From contig JAUIMM010000697.1 in NCBI GenBank assembly GCA_031769625.1, forward strand, positions 141,553-205,552: DNA of 64,000 nucleotides, given 5' to 3'. Both the position numbers and the translations under genes were made by a program. How positions within the stretch are numbered: position 1 is the first letter of the stretch; each line of letters opens with the position of its first letter. The DNA comes from Taudactylus pleione (taxonomy: Eukaryota > Chordata > Amphibia > Anura > Myobatrachidae). Below, in pieces: positions 1 through 15,000 of this stretch. Under the pieces are notes generated by a model that saw only the letters and a program-made list of their open reading frames with translations, did not search any database and was not told the DNA's origin.

Positions 1-3000
1 GGTAACACAGCGGTAAGAGCAGTAACACAGCGGTAATAGCAGTAACACAGCGGTAACAGCAGTAACACAGCGGTAACAGCAGTAACACAGCAGTAACAGC
101 AGCAACACAGTGGTAACACAGCGGTAACAGCGGTAACACAGCGGTAAGAGCAGTAACACAGCGGTAATAGCAGTAACACAGCGGTAACAGCAGTAACACA
201 GCAGTAACAGCAGTAACACAGCGGTAAGAACAGTAAAACAGCGGTAACAGCAGTAACACAGCGGTAAGAGCAGTAACACAGCGGTAACAGCAGCAACACA
301 GCAGTAACAGCAGTAACACAGCGGTAACAGCAGTAACACAGCGGTAAGAGCAGTAACACAGCGGTAAAAGCAGCAACACAGCGGTAACAGCAGTATCACA
401 GCGGTAACAGCAGTAACACAGTGGTAAGAGCAGTAACACAGCGGTAACAGCAGTAACACAGCGGTAACAGCAGGAACACAGCGGTAACAGCAGTAACACA
501 ACGGTAAAAGCAGTAACACAGCGGTAATAGCAGTAACACAGCGATAACACAGCGGTAACAGCGATAACACAGCGGTAACAGCAGCAACACAGCGGTAACA
601 GCAGTAACACAGCGGTAACAGCAGTAACACAGCGGTAAGAGCAGTAACACAGCTGTAACAGCAGGAACACAGCGGTAACAGCAGTAACACAACGGTAAAA
701 GCAGTAACACAGCGGTAATAGCAGTAACACAGCGATAACACAGCGGTAACAGCGGTAACACAGCGGTAACAGCAGGAACACAGCGGTAACAGCAGTATCA
801 CAGCGGTAACAGCAGCAACCCAGCGGTAACAGCAGCAACACAGCGGTAACACAGCGGTAACAGCGGTAACACAGCGGTAAAAGCAGTAACACAGCGGTAA
901 CAGCAGTAACACAGCGGTAACAGCAGTAACACAGCGGTAAGAGCAGTAACACAGCGGTAAGAGCAGTAATACAGCGGTAAGAGCAGTAACACAGCGGTAA
1001 CAGCAGCAACACAGCGGTAACACAGCGGTAAAAGCAGTAACACAGCGGTAACTGCAGTAACACAGCGGTAACACAGCGGTAACAGCAGCAACACAGCGGT
1101 AACACAGCGGTAACACAGCGGTAACAGCAGCAACACAGCGGTAACACAGCGGTAACAGCGGTAACACAGCGGTAAGAGCAGTAACACAGCGGTAACAGCG
1201 GTAACACAGCGGTAAAAGCAGTAACACAGCGGTAACAGCAGTAACACAGCTGTAAGAGCAGTAACACAGCGTTAAGAGCAGTAACACAGCGGTAACAGCA
1301 GTAACACAGCGGTAACAGCAGTAACACAGCGGTAATAGCAGTAACACAGCGGTAACAGCAGGAACACAGCGGTAACAGCAGTAACACAGCGGTAACAGCA
1401 GTAACACAACGGTAACAGCAGTAACACAGCGGTAACAGCAGCAACACAGCGGTAACAGCAGCAACACAGCGGTAACAGCAGTAACACAGCGGTAATAGCA
1501 GTAACACAGCGGTAACACAGCGGTAACAGCAGTAACACAGCGGTAACAGCAGGAACACAGCGGTAACAGCAGTAACACAACGGTAAAAGCAGTAACACAG
1601 CGGTAACAGCAGTAACACAGCAGTAAAAGCAGTAACACAGCGGTAACAGCAGTAACACAGCGGTAACTGCAGTAACACAGCGGTAACACAGCGGTAACAG
1701 CGGTATCACAGCGGTAAAAGCAGTAACACAGCGGTAACATAGCGGTAACAGCGGTAACACAGCGGTAAAAGCAGTAACACAGTGGAAATAGCAGTATCAG
1801 CGGTAACAGCAGTAACACAGCGGTAACAGCAGCAACACAGTGGTAACACAGCGGTAACATCGGTAACACAGCGGTAAGAGCAGTAACACAGCGGTAATAG
1901 CAGTAACACAGCGGTAACAGCAGTAACACAGCGGTAACAGCAGTAACACAGCAGTAACAGCAGCAACACAGTGGTAACACAGCGGTAACAGCGGTAACAC
2001 AGCGGTAAGAGCAGTAACACAGCGGTAATAGCAGTAACACAGCGGTAACAGCAGTAACACAGCAGTAACAGCAGTAACACAGCGGTAAGAACAGTAAAAC
2101 AGCGGTAACAGCAGTAACACAGCGGTAAGAGCAGTAACACAGCGGTAACAGCAGCAACACAGCGGTAACAGCAGTAACACAGCGGTAACAGCAGTAACAC
2201 AGCGGTAAGAGCAGTAACACAGCGGTAAAAGCAGCAACACAGCGGTAACAGCAGTAACACAGCGGTAACAGCAGTAACACAGTGGTAAGAGCAGTAACAC
2301 AGCGGTAACAGCAGTAACACAGCGGTAACAGCAGGAACACAGCGGTAACAGCAGTAACACAACGGTAAAAGCAGTAACACAGCGCTAATAGCAGTAACAC
2401 AGCGATAACACAGCGGTAACAGCGATAACACAGCGGTAACAGCAGCAACACAGCGGTAACAGCAGTAACACAGCGGTAACAGCAGTAACACAGCGGTAAG
2501 AGCAGTAACACAGCTGTAACAGCAGGAACACAGCGGTAACAGCAGTAACACAACGGTAAAAGCAGTAACACAGCGGTAATAGCAGTAACACAGCGATAAC
2601 ACAGCGGTAACAGCGGTAACACAGCGGTAACAGCAGGAACACAGCGGTAACAGCAGTATCACAGCGGTAACAGCAGCAACCCAGCGGTAACAGCAGCAAC
2701 ACAGCGGTAACACAGCGGTAACAGCGGCAACACAGCGGTAAAAGCAGTAACACAGCGGTAACAGCAGTAACACAGCGGTAACAGCAGTAACACAGCGGTA
2801 AGAGCAGTAACACAGCGGTAAGAGCAGTAACACAGTGGTAACAGCAGCAACACAGCGGTAACACAGCGGTAATAGCAGTAACACAGCGGTAACTGCAGTA
2901 ACACAGCGGTAACACAGCGGTAACAGCAGCAACACAGCGGTAACACAGCGGTAACACAGCGGTAACAGCAGCAACACAGCGGTAACACAGCGGTAACAGC

Positions 3001-6000
3001 GGTAACACAGCGGTAAGAGCAGTAACACAGCGGTAACAGCGGTAACACAGCGGTAAAAGCAGTAACACAGCGGTAACAGCAGTAACACAGCTGTAACTGC
3101 AGTAACACAGCGGTAAGAGCAGTAACACAGCGGTAAGAGCAGTAACACAGCGGTAACAGCAGTAACACAGCGGTAACAGCAGTAACACAGCGGTAATAGC
3201 AGTAACACAGCGGTAACACAGCGGTAACAGCAGGAACACAGCGGTAACAGCAGTAACACAGCGGTAACAGCAGTAACACAACGGTAACAGCAGTAACACA
3301 GCGGTAACAGCAGCAACACAGCGGTAACAGCAGCAACACAGCGGTAACAGCAGTAACACAGCGGTAATAGCAGTAACACTGCGGTAACACAGCGGTAACA
3401 GCAGTAACACAGCGGTAACAGCAGGAACACAGCGGAAACAGCAGTAACACAGCGGTAACAGCAGTAACGCAACGGTAAAAGCAGTAACACAGCGGTAACA
3501 GCAGCAACACAGCGGTACCAGCAGCAACACAGCGGTAACAGCAGCAACACAGCGGTAACAGCAGTAACTCAGCGGTAACAGCAGTAACACAGCGGTAAGA
3601 GCAGTAGCACAGCGGTAACAGCAGGAACACAGCGGTAACAGCAGGAACACAACGGTAAAAGCAGTAACACAGCGATAACACAGCGGTAACAGCGGTAACA
3701 CAGCGGTAACAGCGGTAACACAGCGGTAACAGCAGGAACACAGCGGTAACAGCAGTAACACAGCGATAACACAGCGGTAACAGCGGTAACACAGTGGTAA
3801 CAGCGGTAACACAGCGGTAACAGCAGGAACACAGCGGTAACACAGCGATAACACAGCGGTAACAGCAGTAACACAGCGGTAACAGCAGGAACACAGTGGT
3901 AACAGCAGTAACACAGCGGTAACAGCAGCAACCCAGCGGTAACAGCAGCAACAAAGCGGTATCACAGCGGTAACAGCGGTAACACAGCGGTAAAAGCAGT
4001 AACACAGCGGTAACAGCAGTAACACAGCGGTAACAGCAGCAACACAGAGGTAACAGCAGCAACACAGCGGTAACACAGCGGTAAAAGCAGTAACACAGCG
4101 GTATCTGCAGTAATACAGCGGTAACACAGCGGTAACAGCAGCAACACAGCGGTAACACAGCGGTAACACAGCGGTAACAGCAGCAACACAGCGGTAACAG
4201 CGGTAACACAGCGGTAAGAGCAGTAACACAGCGGTAACAGCGGTAACACAGCGGTAAAAGCGGTAACACAGCGGTAACAGCAGCAACACAGCGGTAACTG
4301 CAGTAACACAGCGGAAACAGCAGTAACACAGCGGTAAGAGCAGTAACACAGCGGTAACAGCAGTAACACAGCGGTAACAGCAGTAACACAGCGGTAATAG
4401 CAGTAGCACAGCGGTAACACAGCGGTAACAGCAGTAACACAGCGGTAACAGCAGGAACACAGCGGTAACAGCAGTAACACAGCGGTAACAGCAGTAACAC
4501 AGCGGTAAAAGCAGTAACACAGCGGTAACACAGCGGTAACAGCAGCAACACAGCGGTAACAGCAGCAACACAGCGGTAACACAGCGCTAAAAGCGGTAAC
4601 ACAGCGGTAACTGCAGTAACACAGCGGTAACAGCAGTAACACAGCGGTAAGAGCAGTAACACAGCGGTAACAGCGGTAACACAGCGGTAAAAGCGGGTAA
4701 CACAGCGGTAACAGCGGTAACAGCGGTAACACAGCGGTAACAGCAGTAACACAGCGGTAAGAGCAGTAACACAGTGGTAACAGCAGTAACAAAGCGGTAA
4801 TAGCAGTAACACAGCGGTAACACCAGTAACACAGCGGTAACAGCAGTAACACAGCGGTAAGAGCAGTAACACAGCGGTAACAGCAGTAACACAATGGTAA
4901 AAGCAGTAACACAGCAGTAACAGCAGTAACACAGCGGTAAAAGCAGTAACACAGAAGTAACAGCAGTAACACAGCGGTAACACAGCGGTAACAGCGGTAA
5001 CACAGCGGTAACAGCAGCAACACAGCGGTAATAGCAGTAACACAGCGGTAACACAGCGGTAACAGCGGTAACACAGCGGTAACAGTGGTAACACAGCGGT
5101 AAGAGCAGTAACACAGCGGTAACAGCAGGAACACAGCGGTAACAGCAGTAACACAGCGCTAAAAGCAGTAACACAGCGGTAACAGCAGTAACACAGCGGT
5201 AACAGCAGTAACACAGCGGTAAGAGCAGTAACACAGCGGTAACTGCAGTAACACAGCGGTAACAGCGGTAACACAGCGGTAACAGCAGTAACACAGTGGT
5301 AATAGCAGTAACAGCGGTAACAGCAGTAACACAGCGGTAACAGCAGCAACACAGTGGTAACACAGCGGTAACATCGGTAACACAGCGGTAAGAGCAGTAA
5401 CACAGCGGTAATAGCAGTAACACAGCGGTAACAGCAGTAACACAGCGGTAACAGCAGTAACACAGCAGTAACAGCAGCAACACAGTGGTAACACAGCGGT
5501 AACAGCGGTAACACAGCGGTAAGAGCAGTAACACAGCGGTAATAGCTGTAACACAGCGGTAACAGCAGTAACACAGTGGTAACAGCAGTATCACAGCGGT
5601 AAGAACAGTAAAACAGCGGTAACAGCAGTAACACAGCGGTAAGAGCAGTAACACAGCGGTAACAGCAGCAACACAGCGGTAACAGCAGTAACACAGCGGT
5701 AACAGCAGTAACACAGCGGTAAGAGCAGTAACACAGCGGTAACAGCAGTAACACAGCGGTAACAGCAGTAACACAGCGGTAACAGCAGTAACACAGCGGT
5801 AAGAGCAGTAACACAGCGGTAACAGCAGCAACACAGCGGTAACAGCAGTAACACAGCGGTAACAGCAGTAACACAGCGGTAAGAGCAGTAACACAGCTGT
5901 AACAGCAGGAACACAGCGGTAACAGCAGTAACACAACGGTAAAAGCAGTAACACAGCGGTAATAGCAGTAACACAGCGATAACACAGCGGTAACAGCGGT

Positions 6001-9000
6001 AACACAGCGGTAACAGCAGGAACACAGCGGTAACAGCAGTAACACAGCGGTAACAGCAGCAACCCAGCGGTAACAGCAGCAACACAGCTGTAACACAGCG
6101 GTAACAGCGGTAACACAGCGGTAACAGCAGTAACACAGCGGTAACAGCAGTAACACAGCGGTAACAGCAGTAACACAGCGGTAAGAGCAGTAACACAGCG
6201 GTAAGAGCAGTAACACAGCGGTAACAGCAGCAACACAGCAGTAACACAGCGGTAAAAGCAGTAACACAGCGGTAACTGCAGTAACACAGCGGTAACACAG
6301 CGGTAACAGCAGCAACACAGCGGTAACACAGCGGTAACAGCAGCAACACAGCGGTAACACAGCGGTAACAGTGGTAACACAGCGGTAAGAGCAGTAACAC
6401 AGCGGTAAAAGCAGCAACACAGCGGTAACAGCAGTAACACAGCGGTAACAGCAGTAACACAGCGGTAAGAGCAGCAACACAGCGGTAACAGCAGCAACAC
6501 AGCGGTAACAGCAGTAACACAGCGGTAGTAGCAGTAACACAGCGGTAACACAGCGGTAACAGCAGTAACACAGCGGTAACAGCAGGAACACAGCGGTAAC
6601 AGCAGTAACACAGCGGTAACAGCAGTAACACAACGGTAAAAGCAGTAACACAGCGGTAACAGCAGCAACACAGCGGTAACAGCAGCAACACAGCGGTAAC
6701 AGCAGTAACTCAGCGGGTAACAGCAGTAACACAGCGGTAAGAGCAGTAACACAGCGGTAACAGCAGGAACACAGCGGTAACAGCAGTAACACAACGGTAA
6801 AAGCAGTAACACAGCGATAACACAGCGGTAACAGCGGTAACACAGCGGTAACAGCAGTAACACAGCGGTAACAGCAGGAACACAGTGGTAACAGCAGTAA
6901 CACAGCGATAACACAGCGGTAACAGCGGTAACACAGCGGTAACAGCAGTATCACAATGGTAACAGCAGGAACACAGCGGTAACACAGCGATAACACAGCG
7001 GTAACAGCGGTAACACAGCGGTAACAGCAGTAACACAGCGGTAACAGCAGGAACACAGCGGTAACAGCAGCAACCCAGCGGTAACAGCAGCAACACAGCG
7101 GTAACACAGCGGTAACAGCTGGTAACACAGCGGTAACCGCAGTAACACAGCGGTAAGAGCAGTACCACAGCGGTAAGAGCAGTAACACAGCGGTAACAGC
7201 AGCAACACAGCGGTAACAGCAGCAACACAGCGGTAACACAGCGGTAAAAGCAGTAACACAGCGGTATCTGCAGTAACACAGCGGTAACACAGCGGTAACA
7301 GCAGCAACACAGCGGTAACACAGCGGTAACACAGCGGTAACAGCAGCAACACAGCGGTAACAGCGGTATCACAGTGGTAAGAGCAGTAACACAGCGGTAA
7401 CAGCGGTAACACAGCGGTAAAAGCAGTAACACAGCGGTAACAGCAGTAACACAGCGGTAACAGCAGTAACACAGCGGTAAGAGCAGTAACACAGCAGTAA
7501 CAGCAGTAACACAGCGGTAACAGCAGTAACACAGCGGTAACAGCAGTAACACAGCGGTAATAGCAGTAGCACAGCGGTAACACAGCGGTAACAGCAGTAA
7601 CACAGCGGTAACAGCAGGAACACAGCGGTAACAGCAGTAACACAACGGAAAAAGCAGTAACACAGCGGTAACACAGCGGTAACAGCAGCAACACAGCGGT
7701 AACAGCAGCAACACAGCGGTAACACAGCGGTAAAAGTGGTAACACAGCGGTAACTGCAGTAACACAGCGGTAACAGCAATAACACAGCGGTAAGAGCAGT
7801 AACACAGCGGTAACAGCGGTAACACAGCGGTAAAAGCGGTAACAGCGGTAACAGCGGTAACACAGCGGTAACAGCGGTAACACAGCGGTAAGAGCAGTAA
7901 CACAGCGGTAACAGCAGTAACACAGCAGTAATAGCAGTAACACACCGGTAACAGCAGTAACACAGCGGTAACAGCAGTAACACAGCGGTAAGAGCAGTAA
8001 CACAGTGGTAATTGCAGTAACACAGAAGTAATAGCAGTAACACAGCGGTAACAGCAGTAACACAGCGGTAACAGCAGCAATACAGCGGTAAGAGCAGTAA
8101 CACAGCGGTAACACAGCGGTAACAGCGGTAACACAGCGGTAACAGCGGTAACACAGCGGTAAGAGCGGTAACACAGCGGTAACAGCGGTAACACAGCGGT
8201 AAGAGCAGTAACACAGCGGTATGAGCAGTAACACAGCGGTAAGAGCAGTAACACAGCGGTAAGAGCAGTAACACAGCAGTAACAGCAGCAACACTGCGGT
8301 AACAGCGGTAACACAGCGGTAAAAGCGGTAACACAGCGGTAACTGCAGTAACACAGCGGTAACAGCAGTAACACAGCGGTAAGAGCAGTAACACAGCGGT
8401 AACAGCAGTAACACAGCGGTAACAGCAGTAACACAGCGGTAAGAGCAGTAACACAGCGGTAAGAGCAGTAACACAGCAGTAACAGCAGTAACACAGCGGT
8501 AACAGCAGTAACACAACGGTAAAAGCAGTAACACAGCGGTAATAGCAGTAACACAGCGGTAAGAGCAGTAACACAGCGGTAACAGCAGTAACACAGCGGT
8601 AACAGCAGTAACACAGCGGTAAGAGCAGTAACACAGCGGTAAGAGCAGTAACACAGTGGTAACAGCAGCAACACAGCGGTAAGAGCAGTAACACAGCGGT
8701 AACACAGCGGTAAGAGCAGTAACACAGTGGTAACAGCAGCAACACAGCGGTAAGAGCAGTAACACAGCGGTAACACAGCGGAAACTGCAGTAACACAGCA
8801 GTAACACAGAGGTAACAGCAGTAACACAGCGGTAACATCAGTAACACAGAGGCAATAGCAGTAACACAGCGGGAACAGCAGTAACACAACGGTAAAAGCA
8901 GTAACACAACGGTAACAGCAGCAACACAGCGGTAATAGCGGTAACACAGCGGTAACAGCGGTAACACAGCGGTAACAGCAGCAACACAGCGGTAATAGCA

Positions 9001-12000
9001 GTAACACAGCGGTACCACAGCGGTAACAGCGGTAACACAGCGGTAACAGCGGTAACACAGCGGTAACAGCGGTAACACAGCAGTAAGAGCAGTAACACAG
9101 CGGTAAGAGCAGGAACACAGCGGTAACAGCAGTAACACAGCGCTAAAAGCAGTAACACAGCGGTAACAGCAGTAACACAGCGGTATCAGCAGTAACACAG
9201 CGGTAAGAGCAGTAACACAGCGGTAACTGCAGTAACACAGCAGTAACACAGCGGTAACAGCGGTAACACAGCGGGAACAGCAGTAACACAGTGGTAATAG
9301 CAGTAACAGCGGTAACAGCAGTAACACAGCGGTAACAGCAGAAACACAGTGGTAACACAGCGGTAACATCGGTAACACAGCGGTAAGAGCAGTAACACAG
9401 CGGTAATAGCAGTAATACAGCGGTAACAGCAGTAACACAGCGGTAACAGCAGTAACACAGCAGTAACAGCAGCAACACAGTGGTAACACAGCGGTAACAG
9501 CGGTAACACAGCGGTAAGAGCGGTAACACAGCGGTAACAGCAGTAACACAGCGGTAACAGCAGTAACACAGCGGTAAGAACAGTAAAACAGCGGTAACAG
9601 CAGTAACACAGCGGTAAGAGCAGTAACACAGCGGTAACAGCAGCAACACAGCGGTAACAGCGGTAACACAGCGGTAACAGCAGTAACACAGCGGTAAGAG
9701 CAGGAACACAGCGGTAACAGCAGCAACACAGCGGTAGCAGCAGTAACACAGCGGTAACAGCAGTAACACAGCGGTAAGAGCAGTAACACAGCGGTAACAG
9801 CAGGAACACAGCGGTAACAGCAGTAACACAACGGTAAAAGCAGTAACACAGCGGTAATAGCAGTAACACAGCAATAACACAGCGGTAACAGTGATAACAC
9901 AGCGGTAACATCAGCAACACAGCGGTAACAGCAGTAACACAGCGGTAACAGCAGTAACACAGCGGTAAGAGCAGTAACACAGCTGTAACAGCAGGAACAC
10001 AGCGGTAACAGCAGTAACACAACGGTAAAAGCAGTAACACAGCGGTAATAGCAGTAACACAGCGATAACACAGCGGTAACAGCAGGAACACAGCGGTAAA
10101 AGCAGTAACACAGCGGTAACAGCAGTAACACAGCGGTAACAGCAGTAACACAGCGGTAAGAGCAGTAACACAGCGGTAACAGCAGCAACACAGCGGTAAC
10201 ACAGCGGTAAAAGCAGTAACACAGCGGTAACTGCAGTAACACAGCGGTAACACAGCGGTAACAGCAGCAACACAGCGGTAACACAGCGGTAACACAGCGG
10301 TAACAGCAGCAACACAGTGGTAACACAGCGGTAACAGCGGTAACACAGCGGTAAGGGCAGTAACACAGCGGTAACAGCGGTAACACAGCGGTAAAAGCAG
10401 TAACACAGCGGTAACAGCAGTAACACAGCTGTAACTGCAGTAACACAGCGGTAAGAGCAGTAACACAGCGGTACGAGCAGTAACACAGCGGTAACAGCAG
10501 TAACACAGCGGTAATAGCAGTAACACAGCGGTAACACAGCGGTAACAGCAGGAACACAGCGGTAACAGCAGTAACACAGCGGTAACAGCAGTAACACAAT
10601 GGTAACAGCAGTAACACAGCGGTAACAGCAGCAACACAGCGGTAACAGCAGTAACACAGCGGTAACAGCAGTAACACAGCGGTAATAGCAGTAACACAGC
10701 GGTAACACAGCGGTAACAGCAGTAACACAGCGGTAACAGCAGGAACACAGCGGTAACAGCAGTAACACAGCGGTAACAGCAGTAACACAACGGTAAAAGC
10801 AGTAACACAGCGATAACAGCAGTAACACAGTGGTAACAGCAGCAACACAGCGGTAACAGCAGCAACACAGCGGTAACAGCAGTAACACAGCGGTAAGAGC
10901 AGTAACACAGCGGTAACAGCAGGAACACAGCGGTAACAGCAGTAACACAGCGATAACACAGCGGTAACAGCGGTAACACAGCGGTAACAGCAGTAACACA
11001 GCAGTAACACAGCGGTAACAGCGGTAATACAGCGGTAACAGCAGTAACACAGCGGTAACAGCAGGAACACAGCGGTAACACAGCGATAACACAGCGGTAA
11101 CAGCGGTAACACAGCGGTAACAGCAGTAACACAGCGGTAACAGCAGGAACACAGCGGTAACAGCAGTAACACAGCGATAACACAGCGGTAACAGTGGTAA
11201 CACAGCGGTAACAGCAGTAACACAGCGGTAACAGCAGGAACACAGCGGTAACACAGCGATAACACAGCGGTAACAGCGGTAACACAGCAGTAAAACCAGT
11301 AACACAGCGGTAACAGCAGGAACACAGCGGTAACAGCAGTAACACAGCGGTAACAGCAGCAACCCAGCGGTAACAGCAGCAACACAGCGGTAACACAGCG
11401 GTAACAGCGGTAACACAGCGGTAAAAGCAGTAACACAGCGGTAACAGCAGTAACACAGCGGTAAGAGCAGTAACACAGCGGTAAGAGCAGTAACACAGCG
11501 GTAACAGCAGCAACACAGCGGTAACAGCAGCAACACAGCGGTAACACAGCGGTAAAAGCAGTAACACAGCGGTATCTGCAGTAACACAGCGGTAACACAG
11601 CGGTAACAGCAGCAACACAGCGGTAACACAGCGGTAACACAGCGGTAACAGCAGCAACACAGCGGTAACAGCGGTAACACAGCGGTAAGAGCAGTAACAC
11701 AGCGGTAACAGCGGTAACACAGCGGTAAAAGCAGTAACACAGCGGTAACAGCAGTAACACAGCGGTAACTGCAGTAACACAGCGGTAACAGCAGTAACAC
11801 AGCGGTAAGAGCAGTAACACAGCGGTAACAGCAGTAACACAGCGGTAACAGCAGTAACACAGCGGTAATAGCAGTAGCACAGCGGTAACACAGCGGTAAC
11901 TGCAGTAACACAGCGGTAACAGCAGGAACACAGCGGTAACAGCAGTAACACAGCGGTAACAGCAGTAACACAACGGTAAAAGCAGTAACACAGCGGTAAC

Positions 12001-15000
12001 ACAGCGGTAACAGCAGCAACACAGCGGTAACAGCAGCTACACAGCGGTAACACAGCGGTAAAAGCGGTAACACAGCGGTAACTGCAGTAACACAGTGGTA
12101 AGAGCAGTAACACAGCGGTAAGAGCAGTAACACAGCGGTAACAGCGGTAACACAGCGGTAAAAGCGGTAACACAGCGGTAACAGCGGTAACAGCGGTAAC
12201 ACAGCGGTAAGAGCAGTAACACAGCGGTAACAGCAGTAACACAGCGGTAATAGCAGTAACACAGCGGTAACAGCAGCAACACAGCGGTAACAGCAGTAAC
12301 ACAGCGGTAAGAGCAGTAACACAGCGGTAACAGCAGCAACACAGCGGTAACAGCAGTAACACAGCGGTAAGAGCAGTAACACAGTGGTAATTGCAGTAAC
12401 ACAGAAGTAATAGCAGTAACACAGCGGTAATAGCAGTAACACAGCGGTAACAGCAGCAATACAGCGGTAAGAGCAGTATCACAGCGGTAACACAGCGGTA
12501 ACAGCGGTAACACAGCGGTAACAGCGGTAACACAGCGGTAAGAGCAGTAACACAGCGGTAACAGCAGTAACACAGCGGTAAGAGCAGTAACACAGCGGTA
12601 TGAGCAGTAACACAGCGGTAAGAGCAGTAACACAGCGGTAAGAGCAGTAACACAGCAGTTACAGCAGCAACACTGCGGTAACAGCGGTAACACAGCGGTA
12701 AAAGCGGTAACACAGCGGTAACTGCAGTAACACAGGGGTAACAGCAGTAACACAGCGGTAAGAGCAGTAACACAGCGGTAACAGCAGTAACACAGCGGTA
12801 AGAGCAGTAACACAGCGGTAACAGCAGTAACACAGCGGTAAGAGCAGTAACACAGCGGTAACAGCAGTAACACAACGGTAAAAGCAGTAACACAGCAGTA
12901 ACAGCAGTAACACAGCGGTAATAGCAGTAACACAGCAGTAAGAGCAGTAACACAGCGGTAACAGCGGTAACACAGCAGTAAGAGCGGTAACACAGCGGTA
13001 ACAGCAGTAACACAGCGGTAAGAGCAGTAACACAGCGGTAAGAGCAGTAACACAGCGGTAACAGCAGTAACACAACGGTAAAAGCAGTAACACAGCGGTA
13101 ACAGCAGTAACACAGTGGTAAGAGCAGTAACACAGCGGTAACAGCAGTAACACAGCGGTAATAGCAGTAACACAACAGTAAGAGCAGTAACACAGCGGTA
13201 GTAGCAGTAACACAGTGGTAATAGCAGTAACAAAGTGGTAATAGCAGTAACACAGCGGTAATAGCAGTAACACAGTGGTAATAGCAGTAACACAGTGGTA
13301 ATAGCAGTAACACAGCAGTAACATAGCGGTAACAGCAGTAACAGCGGTAACAGCAGTAAAACAACAGTAATAGCAGTAACACAGTGGTAATAGCAGTAAC
13401 AGCGGTAACAGCAGTAACACAACAGTAATAGCAGTAACACAGTGGTAATAGCAGTAACACAGTGGTAATAGCAGTAACAAAGTGGTAATAGCAGTAACAC
13501 AGTGGCAATAGCAGTAACACAGCAGTAACAGCAGTAACACAGTGGTAATAGCAGTAACAGCGGTAACAGCAGTAAAACAGCGGTAATAGCAGTAACACAG
13601 TGGTAATAGCAGTAACAGCGGTAACAGCAGTAAAACAGCGGTAATAGCAGTAACACAGTGGTAATAGCAGTAACAGCAGTAACAGCAGTAACACAGCGGT
13701 AACAGCAGTAACACAGCGGTAACAGCAGTAACACAGTGGTAATAGCAGTATCACAGCGGTAATAGCAGTAACACAGTGGTAATAGCAGTAACACAGCGGT
13801 AATAGCAGTAAAACAGCGGTAACAGCAGTAACACAGCGGTAACAGCAGTAACACAGCGGTAACAGCAGTAACACAGCGGTAATAGCAGTAAAACAGCGGT
13901 AACAGCAGTAACACAGTGGTAATAGCAGTAAAACAGCAGTAACAGCAGTAACACAGCGGTAACAGCAGTAACACAGCAGTAACAGCAGTAACACAGCGGT
14001 AATAGCAGTAACACAGCAGTAACAGCAGTAACACAGCGGTAATAGCAGTAAAACAGCGGTAACAGCAGTAACACAGTGGTAATAGCAGTAAAACAGCAGT
14101 AACAGCAGTAACACAGCGGTAATAGCAGTAACACAGCAGTAACAGCAGTAACACAGCGGTAATAGCAGTAACACAGCAGTAACAGCAGTAACACAGCGGT
14201 AACAGCAGTAACACAGCGGTAACAGCAGTAACACAGCGGTAACAGCAGTAAAACAGCGGTAACAGCAGTAACACAGCGGTAATAGCAGTAACACAGCGGT
14301 AATAGCAGTAACACAGTTGTAATAGCAGTAACACAGCGGTAACAGCAGTAACACAGCGGTAATAGCAGTACAACAGCGGTAACAGCAGTAACACAGCGGT
14401 AACAGCAATAACACAGCGGTAATAGCAGTATCACAGCGGTAACAGCAGTAACACAGCGGTAACAGCAGTAACACAGCGGTAAGAGCAGTAACACAGCGGT
14501 AATAGCAGTAAAACAGCGGTAACAGCAGTAACACAGAGGTAACAGCAGTAACACAGCGGTAACAGCAGTATCACAGCGGTAACAGCAGTAACACAGCGGT
14601 AACAGCAGTAACACAGCGGTAACAGCAGTAACACAGCGGTAAGAGCAGTAACACAGCGGTAACAGCAGTAACACAGCGGTAAAAGCAGTAACACAGCGGT
14701 AACAGCAGTAACACAGTGGTAAGAGCAGAAACACAGCGGTAACAGCAGTAACACAGCGGTAATAGCAGTAACACAGCAGTAAGAGCAGTAACACAGCGGT
14801 AGTAGCAGTAACACAGTGGTAATAGCAGTAACAAAGTGGTAATAGCAGTAACACAGCGGTAATAGCAGTAACACAGTGGTAATAGCAGTAACACAGCGGT
14901 AATAGCAGTAACACAGCAGTAACACAGCGGTAACAGCAGTAACAGCGGTAACAGCAGTAAAACAACAGTAATAGCAGTAACACAGTGGTAATAGCAGTAA

